Shown here one piece after another: positions 5,288-12,020 of a stretch of 12,020 nucleotides of DNA. Origin of the DNA: Bdellovibrionales bacterium (GTDB lineage: Bacteria > Bdellovibrionota > Bdellovibrionia > Bdellovibrionales > UBA1609); NCBI GenBank assembly GCA_020435085.1, contig JAGRAB010000158.1:1-12020 (forward strand), in the 5' to 3' direction. Position numbers and translations under genes: made by a program. The first letter of the stretch is position 1, and every line of letters begins with the position of its first letter. A model generated the notes under the pieces. The model did no database searches and was not told where the DNA came from. It worked only from the letters and a program-made list of their open reading frames with translations.

Positions 5288-6811
5288 ATGGCAAACAAAT
5301 TTAAAATCCGTCATGACATATACAACTCATTAGTGAGTAAAGTTAAAGAGGTTGTTGCGAAGGTTAATACAAATCAGAAATATTTAACCAGCTTCTTTGA
5401 AGGCGATGTATCACGTAGATGTCAGCAGGCATTACTTTCGCTAATAATGTCCGACTTTATTAGACAATACTCAAAAGATGGTGAGGTTCAGGTTCTAAAG
5501 TCTGACACTTACTCATTGATCAATGGCAAGTTCAACTATCGTTTTTTAGAAAAAATTAAAATAGTCATGATTTTTTCCATGGGAAACATTTTGGTATTGA
5601 AAGGGCTTTTATATTCTATTTTTTTTGGAAAGAAAATTATTCACAACAATGTAATTTTGCATGGGTATGGCAGGGAATCCCTCTATGAGGGTGGTAATTC
5701 AGAAGCTGCGATAGAGTTTCTATCAAAAGGTCCTTTTGATTTTATCAATGAGTCTAATTTATATATTGGGACAAACAGGGCTATCAATAATGAGAAATTT
5801 AGATATAAACACTCAAAGTATCCGCTATTAGATCTTTTAAAATCAACAAGATTTTCTCTCTACGATGCAATAAGTTTAGTGAGTCATACAATTAAAAATT
5901 ACTTTTACTTCCTGTGGCTTTCTTTCAATAACCCAATCTTCTTTCTTCTCTACAGTGATTTTTTATGGTTGCCGGCAATTTATGCCCTCAATCGGAAAAG
6001 TGCTCTAAAATATTATATTTTTGACAATTCAGATTTTTCAAAACAGATACTTCCTGTGGTTAGTCTAAAAAAACGCAATTTTACAACCCATATGATTTTT
6101 TACGCATGCAATACAAAGGGTTTTAAGTATAAAAATGTAGATGAAGTTGCGGAGCATCCTCATTATCAATTTATGAAATTTGACAAAGCATGGGTTTGGA
6201 ATGAAGAGAGTAAAAGGTGGCTTCAAGAAAATTCACCTTTTGTGAAAGATATAGCTGTGGTTGGAGACGTATTATTCTATGTTGATAATAACAAGACTGT
6301 TAATCTTGAGGGTTCCTTTAAGATTTTGGTATTTGATGTTACTCCAGCCTCAGAGGAGTGGTGTAAATCTTTTGCGGGTGGGGGAGCTGTCGGGTTTGAT
6401 TTCTATTCTTCAGAGCACATGTGTAAATTCATTGAAGGAGTTGAGACGTCGGTCAGTGATTTAAGCTCCGATGTCAAAGTTTTCATCAAACCCAAACGAT
6501 TACCCTCAGAAAAGTGGCATGATAAAAAGTATGTTGAGCTATTGAAATCTAGTCAGAGAATTCAAATTTTAGATCCAGATATAAATATTTATGAGTTACT
6601 GCGAGGAGTTGATCTTGTTCTGGCGGTTCCATTTACATCTGCACTATATATCGCAGATAAGTTGGAAATTCCAAGTATCTACTATGACCCTACTGGGACG
6701 TTAGAGTTTAATAAAAAGAGGACAAAATATATTGAGTTTGCTCAATCACAACAGACTCTCAAGCAGAAAGTGGAAGTCTATCATTCCGAAAAAATGAGTC
6801 ATCCACAATGA
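5288..6811 (+). CDS. PFTS-motif polysaccharide biosynthesis protein, probable GT-B-like glycosyltransferase
   Basis: This 507-residue protein has no easily named catalytic domain. The C-terminal half looks like a GT-B nucleotide-sugar fold: VWNEESKRWL (303-312), VVGDVLFY (324-331), FIKPKR (399-404), then a helix-strand region with VPFTS (447-451) and IPSIYYDPTG (461-470), resembling capsule and sialyl/Kdo-type transferases. I recall a family named for the PFTS motif in polysaccharide loci, which this fits. Hydrophobic stretches at about 92-114 and 204-232 suggest membrane association but could be buried core. There is no signal peptide. GAGG at 5278-5281 supports the ATG. It follows the aminotransferase by 30 bases and overlaps wzx by ATGA. 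The best guess is that it transfers the CMP-activated product of the preceding three genes; this is inference from position and fold resemblance. Confidence 0.75.
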   Translation: MANKFKIRHDIYNSLVSKVKEVVAKVNTNQKYLTSFFEGDVSRRCQQALLSLIMSDFIRQYSKDGEVQVLKSDTYSLINGKFNYRFLEKIKIVMIFSMGNILVLKGLLYSIFFGKKIIHNNVILHGYGRESLYEGGNSEAAIEFLSKGPFDFINESNLYIGTNRAINNEKFRYKHSKYPLLDLLKSTRFSLYDAISLVSHTIKNYFYFLWLSFNNPIFFLLYSDFLWLPAIYALNRKSALKYYIFDNSDFSKQILPVVSLKKRNFTTHMIFYACNTKGFKYKNVDEVAEHPHYQFMKFDKAWVWNEESKRWLQENSPFVKDIAVVGDVLFYVDNNKTVNLEGSFKILVFDVTPASEEWCKSFAGGGAVGFDFYSSEHMCKFIEGVETSVSDLSSDVKVFIKPKRLPSEKWHDKKYVELLKSSQRIQILDPDINIYELLRGVDLVLAVPFTSALYIADKLEIPSIYYDPTGTLEFNKKRTKYIEFAQSQQTLKQKVEVYHSEKMSHPQ

Positions 6812-8217
6812 GATCCAATGCTTTGTATTATGCTCTGGCAACAGTAATTTCTAATGGTATTCCATTTCTTGTTCTTCCCTTTTTAACAAGAGCTTTAACA
6901 CCAAGTGAATTTGGAATCATTGCTTTGGGGCAAGTTTTTGGAACATTGACAGCCGGTTTATCGTTTCAAGGACTCAATATATTTTTTGAAAGAAATTATT
7001 TTGAGTGGAAGAAAAAAAAACGAGAAAAAGACTTACTTTTTACATTCTTTTCTTATTGCTTATTTGCATCAATTCTCCCATTAGTTATACTTTATTTTTT
7101 TCCTAAATTTATATCGAAGTTAGTTTTTGACGATCCAAAACTAGCTTTAGTTTTAGTTCTTTTTCATATCATTTGCTCGGGTAATCAATTAAGAAGCTTT
7201 TTTATTAGCTACTTTCGTTGTCAAGAAGATGGGAGGAGCTTTTTTCTTGCTCAGGTTATTGCAGTTATTTTGAGTAATGCCTTGATTGGTTGGTGGACGA
7301 TTATCAACCATGGAGATATGTACTCATATATATATTCCCACGTCACTATGAATATTATTATGGTGATTGGCTTTGCCCTTATGATATTTAAAAATCATAG
7401 AAAATTTGATATTTCTTTTTTAAAAGAAGCCTTGCCTGTATCGTTACCGCTGACACCTCAAATATTTATTGGAACATTAAGCTCTCATATAGATAAGTAC
7501 ATGCTGGGACTGCTAGGGACTTTGGGTGGTGTAGGTGTTTATTCAGTAACACAGAAGTTTGCTTTTACAGTGTTTATCGGCATGGGAACCTTGGGAAACC
7601 TATTCACTCCAATAGTTTATAAAAAAATGTTTGAGGGTGACTCACTAAAGATACGAGGTGAGATTGGTCAAATTTTGACACGCTACTTTTTTGTAGGTGC
7701 CGCATTTACATTGGTGCTTTCTTTATTTTCTCAAGAGTTACTGATATTAGCTACAGCTAAGGAATACCATCAATCTTATTCTTTGATTATGATTCTGGCT
7801 TTTTACTATTTATTACTTTTTTTTGGAAAACAGAATCAATTAGTATTCAAGAAAAGAACTTATACAATTTCCATGCTTGCATTCCTTCGAGTTGGTGTGG
7901 GAGCGTTGCTTAACTATTATTTTATTTCCGCATGGGGAGGCCTTGGTGCTGCGAGTGCGACTTTGGTGGCTGGAATTATTGTCGAAGGCTATGCTTTTTA
8001 TTTATCTCAAAAAGCCTATAGTATTGTATTCGAGTATACGAAAATTTTGAGTTTATTGGCTTTTATTTTACTATCCTCGATATTTATTTTATTGGCGAAG
8101 GAGTTGCCTTATTTTCAGATTCTGACTCTTAAGGTGTTCCTATTGATAGTTTTTGCAGTGGTATATCGTAAAAATATTATTGGATTGGGGATATTTTTTA
8201 GAGAAAAAGTGGCTTAA
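6808..8217 (+). CDS. wzx: Wzx-type lipid-linked oligosaccharide flippase
   Basis: This 469-residue, highly hydrophobic protein probably moves the undecaprenyl-diphosphate-linked repeat unit across the inner membrane. The opening NALYYALATVISNGIPFLVL with TRALTPSEFGI (about 28-38) is characteristic of the polysaccharide transporter (MOP/MATE-like) family, and the rest is about a dozen membrane spans with short basic loops. A central PVSLPLTPQIF (about 212-222) followed by DKYMLG is also typical. Length is normal for Wzx. The start ATG overlaps the upstream stop (ATGA), and no strong ribosome site precedes it, so translation is probably coupled. A run of nine A at 7012-7020 encodes lysines in a cytoplasmic loop near codon 70. 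Wzx substrate specificity cannot be read from sequence. Confidence 0.92.
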   Translation: MRSNALYYALATVISNGIPFLVLPFLTRALTPSEFGIIALGQVFGTLTAGLSFQGLNIFFERNYFEWKKKKREKDLLFTFFSYCLFASILPLVILYFFPKFISKLVFDDPKLALVLVLFHIICSGNQLRSFFISYFRCQEDGRSFFLAQVIAVILSNALIGWWTIINHGDMYSYIYSHVTMNIIMVIGFALMIFKNHRKFDISFLKEALPVSLPLTPQIFIGTLSSHIDKYMLGLLGTLGGVGVYSVTQKFAFTVFIGMGTLGNLFTPIVYKKMFEGDSLKIRGEIGQILTRYFFVGAAFTLVLSLFSQELLILATAKEYHQSYSLIMILAFYYLLLFFGKQNQLVFKKRTYTISMLAFLRVGVGALLNYYFISAWGGLGAASATLVAGIIVEGYAFYLSQKAYSIVFEYTKILSLLAFILLSSIFILLAKELPYFQILTLKVFLLIVFAVVYRKNIIGLGIFFREKVA

Positions 8218-8289
8218 TAGTGAATGTAGCATAAGTTTATAGTCTTAATATTTTGACAGGAAATATAAAGTTATTAGTTGGAGAATAAG

Positions 8290-9348
8290 ATGAAAATAAA
8301 CACTCCAAAGTTTGTCGATGTTGCTTTGATCGCGAGAGGCCTCGCCGCCGTTAACGTTATTATTTGGCATTTATGGGGGACTGATACTACGACTAACGAT
8401 TTTTATTACCCAACGATTATTTCAGGGAGAGTATCTGTATGGGTGTTCTTCGCTCTTTCTGGATATTTGATAGCTTTTGGATTTTATTCTGGGAAATATC
8501 ATCTTAAATGGAAGAGCATACTCAGATTTTATAAGAATCGGCTTTTACGGATATATCCAATTTTCTTTGTTGTATCTGTAATCTCCATTGTTTGGGGAGT
8601 TATTAGTATTGATTCAATCAACTGGAAGTTCATTGCTCAAGATATTTTTATGCTTCAATGGAATCATGACTATACTCTAAATGGTGTATTTTGGACGTTA
8701 GGGGTTGAAACTCAGTTTTATATTTTCGCACCCTTGATTTATTTTTTTCAAGAAAAGATCTTGGGTAGATTTCGGTATCTCCATGTTCCTATTATTATTG
8801 GTTTATATTATTTATCTGTAAAACTTGGTCTCATTGGGCATTTTGATATGCGTAACTTTTTAGGTAACTACTTAATTTTTGCTTTTGGGTTCACCGTGGC
8901 TGGATATAAAGATAGCTTGGGAGTTACGCAAACAAAATTGAAAGTTTATATGCTTACATTTTTGGCTGTAGTTTTAGTTATCTTAATTAATTCGGCTTAC
9001 TTTAATGGTACCTTTTGGTCTCTACAATATATGGTTTTTTCAGGTCTTTTTGCGTCGCTAATTTTAATCATTCATAGATTGATAGAAAATTGCAAAATTC
9101 CTACTGGAATGATTACCAATTTTTTGATGAGGCTAGGTGTATTATCTTATGGTCTCTATGCATGGCATGGCTTTTTAATCAAAATTAATTTTGCTATGAA
9201 TAGTTTGGTGTTAGGAATTACATTTTCTTTGTTATTGTCATATCTGACATACCTTCTCATCGAAAAGCCATTTCTCGCTCTAAAAGCTGAAAAAAGGAAC
9301 TATGGCCAGGGGAGGAAAAAGAGCTCAGCAAGTCCGGTGGCTCCCTGA
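8290..9348 (+). CDS. Membrane-bound acyltransferase, acyltransferase-3 (OafA/NodX-like) family
   Basis: This 352-residue polytopic protein probably O- or N-acylates a surface sugar, taking the acyl group from the cytoplasmic side. Family landmarks occur in order: the catalytic His27 in ARGLAAVNVIIWH (15-27), FFALSGYL (53-60), RLLRIYP (84-90), FWTLGVETQFY (135-145), LSYGLYAWH (285-293) and LLIEKPF (322-328). About ten membrane spans are expected. No C-terminal SGNH domain is present, so this is the stand-alone form. The ATG at 8290 has GGAG six bases upstream; an in-frame TTG at 8278 has none. The last dozen residues (after about 335) are Gly/Lys/Ser-rich and unlike the family, possibly a read-on tail. 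It is 72 bases after wzx with no clear terminator between. Confidence 0.9.
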   Translation: MKINTPKFVDVALIARGLAAVNVIIWHLWGTDTTTNDFYYPTIISGRVSVWVFFALSGYLIAFGFYSGKYHLKWKSILRFYKNRLLRIYPIFFVVSVISIVWGVISIDSINWKFIAQDIFMLQWNHDYTLNGVFWTLGVETQFYIFAPLIYFFQEKILGRFRYLHVPIIIGLYYLSVKLGLIGHFDMRNFLGNYLIFAFGFTVAGYKDSLGVTQTKLKVYMLTFLAVVLVILINSAYFNGTFWSLQYMVFSGLFASLILIIHRLIENCKIPTGMITNFLMRLGVLSYGLYAWHGFLIKINFAMNSLVLGITFSLLLSYLTYLLIEKPFLALKAEKRNYGQGRKKSSASPVAP

Positions 9349-9433
9349 AGATTTAAGCATTAAGGTGGCCAATGTGTTGAATGGCAGTCAGCATCGTAGG
9401 CAAAAAGGCGATAGAAATTCATTATTCAAAAGA

Positions 9434-9462
9434 TGGACAATAATACCACCTGTCGATATATT
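9434..9462 (+). promoter_or_regulatory. Sigma70-like promoter for the GT2/GT-C gene pair
   Basis: TGGACA (9434-9439), a 17-base spacer and TATATT (9457-9462) each match consensus at five of six positions. Transcription would start near 9469, about 50 bases before the TTG at 9518. It lies in the largest non-coding gap of the plus-strand cluster (9349-9517), where the tight operon spacing breaks. This suggests a second transcription unit, although no intrinsic terminator is visible before it. Confidence 0.5.
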
Positions 9463-9508
9463 TACTTTGAGTGCCTCTATTGTGTGAAAAACTGTAAGCT
9501 TGAGTTTT

Positions 9509-9514
9509 AGGTGA
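9509..9514 (+). promoter_or_regulatory. Ribosome binding site deciding the TTG start at 9518
   Basis: AGGTGA matches the 3' half of the full Shine-Dalgarno sequence. Measured from its GG, the TTG at 9518 is six bases away, a normal distance. The GTG inside it (9511) is out of frame with the glycosyltransferase. Confidence 0.5.
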
Positions 9515-9517
9515 GAT

Positions 9518-10693
9518 TTGGATCAAGTATTATTTGCCATTTTAGTCTTTTGGACTTCATTGTTTCTTCTCGGATATACGTATATTTTTTATTTTTTTGC
9601 ATTAAAGTTTCTTTTGTGCCGCTTGCAGGTAAAGACCCCAGAAAAACTAGGTGAGTCCGAGCTCCCTCATTTAGCACTCTTTATTGCGGCGTATAATGAA
9701 GAGAATGTTATCCAAAGAAAGCTCGAAAATTCGTTGGAGCTTAGCTATCCAATGGACAAACTACAAATTATCGTTGGATCTGATGGGTCTAACGATCAAA
9801 CCAATGAGATTGTTCAATCCTATGCTGAAAAGTATCCTCATATTCAGCTTCTCAAGTTTCCTAGAATGGGGAAATCCAATATAATCAATGCGGCCATAAA
9901 AACCATTGATTCTGAACTTGTGGTATTTTCAGATGCCAATACTATCTATGAAAAAGACTCATTGAGGATAATTGCCAGATATTTGGTGCCTGAAGGTGTG
10001 GGGTGTGTCTGTGGCCGACTTATTTACCACAATCCAGGAAACATAATGAGTGGTGTTGGGGAATCTTTTTACTGGAATTACGAAACAAAGTTGAAAATTA
10101 TGGAGAGTCAAGTTGGGTATGTGGCTGGAGCCAATGGTGCTATTTATGCTATCAAGAGGCCTTTGTTTTCTGAGCTTCCTCAGGGCACTATTAATGATGA
10201 TTTTTATATTTCAATGAAAGTTGTTGAGAAGGGCTATAAATCTCTTTATGCTGAAGATGCCAAAGCTTACGAAGAGGTGGCACCGTCAATGGGAGGTGAG
10301 TTTCGCCGTCATATTCGAGATGGAGCTGGACATTATTTAGTTATTCCCCATTTGCTTAAGCTCGTAAATCCATTGATTGGAATGCGTTCGTTTATTTTCT
10401 GGTCTCACAGGTTGCTACGGTGGATGGCACCATTTATTTTGTTACTAATGTTTGTGGCTAATATTTATTTGGCATCAGTGAATGCTTTTTATCAGTTATT
10501 GTTTGTATTTCATGTGGCTTTTTACATTTTAGCATTTTCAGGGCTTATTATGAGTCGATTTAAAAAAGTGCCATTTGTGCTCTATGCACCGTTTTATTTT
10601 TGTAATTTGAACCTTGCACTTTTTTTGGGTTTTTTAAAAGCTATAAGTGGTCGACAAAAGGTAACTTGGAATAGTACGGAGAGATCTGCTTAA
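9518..10693 (+). CDS. Membrane-anchored family 2 glycosyltransferase
   Basis: This 391-residue inverting GT-A enzyme likely adds a sugar to the lipid-linked chain or extends a glycan at the inner membrane. One membrane helix (about 5-33) precedes the catalytic domain. The fold is marked by IAAYNEENV (56-64), SDGSND (88-93), the metal-site FSDANT (137-142, Asp139), GANGAIY (204-210) and NDD (226-228). RRHIRDGAGHY (263-273) sits where processive synthases carry QxxRW, but the Trp is lacking. Three or so membrane helices follow (about 300-375), and the tail RQKVTWNSTER (379-389) is like that of IcaA/HasA-type proteins. It starts at TTG and ends overlapping the next start (TAATG). Single-addition rather than processive activity is suggested by the missing QxxRW, but this is inference. 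Confidence 0.88.
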   Translation: MDQVLFAILVFWTSLFLLGYTYIFYFFALKFLLCRLQVKTPEKLGESELPHLALFIAAYNEENVIQRKLENSLELSYPMDKLQIIVGSDGSNDQTNEIVQSYAEKYPHIQLLKFPRMGKSNIINAAIKTIDSELVVFSDANTIYEKDSLRIIARYLVPEGVGCVCGRLIYHNPGNIMSGVGESFYWNYETKLKIMESQVGYVAGANGAIYAIKRPLFSELPQGTINDDFYISMKVVEKGYKSLYAEDAKAYEEVAPSMGGEFRRHIRDGAGHYLVIPHLLKLVNPLIGMRSFIFWSHRLLRWMAPFILLLMFVANIYLASVNAFYQLLFVFHVAFYILAFSGLIMSRFKKVPFVLYAPFYFCNLNLALFLGFLKAISGRQKVTWNSTERSA

Positions 10694-11952
10694 TGAATAA
10701 CCTGAGTTCTAGGTATTACTGGGGAATTCTCTATACTTTGTTGCTGATAACAACTTTGGCTTATTCCTATGGAACCAACGTGGTATCTGCATTTCATAAT
10801 AACTTTGTAACAATTAGTTATATTTTAGTTCTTTTTGTGATCTTTGTAATTTCGTGCAAAAGAACTGTGATTAATCGGGAGGCCTATTTATATCTTGGAC
10901 TTATTCCCATTATTTACTTGGGAATTTATTTGGGCGTTTATTTGTCGGGAGCGGATGAATCGGTCATTTGGATGCCAGATTCCTATAGAGTACATTTGCT
11001 ACAAAGCCAATCCTTATTGCATAGATGGAACCTCTTAAAACTTCCTGCCACATTGGATGAGCGATACCTTTCTTTTCACTTTGTATCCGCCATAGTCTTT
11101 TCGTTATTTGGCGTTAATATTTATTCAGGAGGGGTTATTTTATTTATCGGTAAATTACTCACCGGTGTGTTTATCTATAAATTTGCTCGCAAACTATTTG
11201 ATTCGCAAATTGCAGCTGTCGCTCTACTGGTTTATATTTTGGTTCCTACAGTTCTATTTTATTCGATTGTGTTTTACAAAGAGGTTTATGTTCATTTATT
11301 TGTAATCATGGTGTATTATTTTGCATATGAAATATTTTATTTAAATAAAATGCGAGCCGCTATACCATTGTTGCTATCGCTTCTTTTGCTATTTAATGAG
11401 AGGTTTTATTTAGCGTCCTTTTTTATTGCTAACTTTGTTGTTTTTTCAATTTTTTATACAAAAAATCGTCTGAGATTTGTGATGTTGATGCTTTCAGTGA
11501 TTGGAGGTGTAGGAGTATTTTATTTTTTCAAGGAAGATATTTTAAATCTTCACTCTTGGCGAAATAGTTACAATGGTTATTCAGATATAAATAGAAAATG
11601 GAATATAGAGATTCCGTATTGCTTGGCCTTTGTAAAAATATTATTTACACCTTTTTTCACACTTAATAAGTTTAAGCTTTTTCATAATTTTTCTTATTTA
11701 TTAATTTGGGGTTCTTTTATCAATCAAGTTGTAATTTTGATGATGGTTGGTGGTGGAGTGAAAATGATAAAAAAAGATTTAAAAACTATAATCTTTATTT
11801 TCACGCCATTTATTTGTTTTTTACTTCTTTTTGCTTATGTAGGGCCGGCACAGGGGCGACTCAGGGATAGCTTCTATCCTATTATATCTATTTTTGCGGC
11901 GGGCTTCTTGTTTGAAATTAAAAGGATTCGTGCTTTAATTAACTTTAACTAA
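10693..11952 (+). CDS. Polytopic membrane protein, GT-C-type glycosyltransferase or Wzy-like polymerase
   Basis: This 419-residue protein is almost entirely membrane helices (around ten to twelve). After two N-terminal helices there is a probable periplasmic loop with MPDSYRVHLL (94-103), an Asp-x-x-x-x-His arrangement like the first loop of PMT/ArnT-type GT-C enzymes. Near the C-terminus QGRLRDSFYP (388-397) resembles the Arg-containing segment before the last helices in the same families and in some Wzy proteins. Such enzymes use lipid-linked donors on the periplasmic face. Neither family is certain, because polymerases and GT-C enzymes are both weakly conserved. The ATG shares one base with the upstream stop (TAATG), with GGAGAG nine bases before it, so it is coupled to the GT2 gene. 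If no other polymerase exists in the locus, Wzy is the likelier role. Confidence 0.65.
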   Translation: MNNLSSRYYWGILYTLLLITTLAYSYGTNVVSAFHNNFVTISYILVLFVIFVISCKRTVINREAYLYLGLIPIIYLGIYLGVYLSGADESVIWMPDSYRVHLLQSQSLLHRWNLLKLPATLDERYLSFHFVSAIVFSLFGVNIYSGGVILFIGKLLTGVFIYKFARKLFDSQIAAVALLVYILVPTVLFYSIVFYKEVYVHLFVIMVYYFAYEIFYLNKMRAAIPLLLSLLLLFNERFYLASFFIANFVVFSIFYTKNRLRFVMLMLSVIGGVGVFYFFKEDILNLHSWRNSYNGYSDINRKWNIEIPYCLAFVKILFTPFFTLNKFKLFHNFSYLLIWGSFINQVVILMMVGGGVKMIKKDLKTIIFIFTPFICFLLLFAYVGPAQGRLRDSFYPIISIFAAGFLFEIKRIRALINFN

Positions 11953-11981
11953 TAGAGATCTGTTCTTTGTGAGGTTCGTTT

Positions 11982-12020
11982 TTGAATAAAAAGACTATTT
12001 TCAGGAATATCTTTTATGAT
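11982..12020 (+). CDS. Start of a further gene, cut by the right edge
   Basis: A TTG at 11982 opens 13 codons to the window end (MNKKTIFRNIFYD). GAGG at 11971-11974 is seven bases upstream, and the gene begins 29 bases after the polytopic protein stops, in keeping with operon spacing. The basic N-terminus rich in Asn, Lys and Phe is compatible with a membrane protein or a glycosyltransferase, but no function can be assigned. Confidence 0.5.
   Translation, partial: MNKKTIFRNIFYD

Noticed and set aside
8253..8269. TTGACA (8253-8258) and TATAAA (8264-8269) before the acyltransferase as a promoter
   Set aside because: The two elements are only five bases apart and no suitable -10 lies 16-18 bases after TTGACA, so they do not form a promoter together.
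11108..11305. 65-codon frame inside the polytopic membrane protein gene
   Set aside because: It is an out-of-frame shadow of a continuous hydrophobic coding region with no start signal of its own.
1..12020. CRISPR array, insertion sequence, tRNA or rRNA genes
   Set aside because: Reading through, I saw no regularly spaced repeats, transposase motifs, terminal inverted repeats or structural RNA signatures.

Overview
This is an AT-rich bacterial window holding most of a surface-polysaccharide (O-antigen or capsule) biosynthesis locus. An undecaprenyl-phosphate initiating sugar transferase, a Wzx-type flippase and a polytopic polymerase or GT-C type protein point to a Gram-negative bacterium with a Wzx/Wzy-type pathway. 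The sequence does not settle the taxon. TTG starts with good Shine-Dalgarno sites and the divergent carbohydrate families would fit groups such as Leptospira or Bdellovibrionota, but that is only a weak inference.

Layout: on the minus strand, a short soluble nucleotide-sugar 4,6-dehydratase (1349 to 288) is followed by the first 45 codons of an unidentified gene that runs off the left edge. A divergent intergenic region (about 1350-1557) carries a good minus-strand promoter. Everything after it is on the plus strand: initiating sugar transferase (1558-2118); a gap with a possible weak terminator; a tightly coupled three-gene cassette of NeuB-like synthase, SpsF-like cytidylyltransferase and glutamate-1-semialdehyde-aminotransferase-like enzyme (2217-5257); a large protein with a PFTS motif that is probably a GT-B-like transferase (5288-6811); Wzx (6808-8217); a membrane acyltransferase (8290-9348); a 169-base gap with a good sigma70-like promoter; a membrane-anchored GT2 glycosyltransferase (9518-10693); a polytopic GT-C/Wzy-like protein (10693-11952); and the first codons of another gene at the right edge.

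Working model (inference): the dehydratase supplies a 6-deoxy-4-keto amino sugar nucleotide and the initiating transferase loads the first sugar phosphate on the lipid carrier. The central cassette makes and CMP-activates an unusual ulosonic-acid-like sugar carrying an amine placed by the HemL-type enzyme. The PFTS-motif protein is the best candidate for transferring it, the GT2 adds another residue, the acyltransferase decorates the product, and Wzx and the polytopic protein export and polymerise or modify it.

The most interesting part is the 2217-6811 cassette. It has the PEP-condensing and CMP-activating steps of nonulosonic-acid synthesis, but none of the usual partner enzymes (NeuC/LegG/PseG type hydrolase, DegT-type aminotransferase, GNAT acetyltransferase) is visible. 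Its synthase and cytidylyltransferase also depart from canonical motifs.
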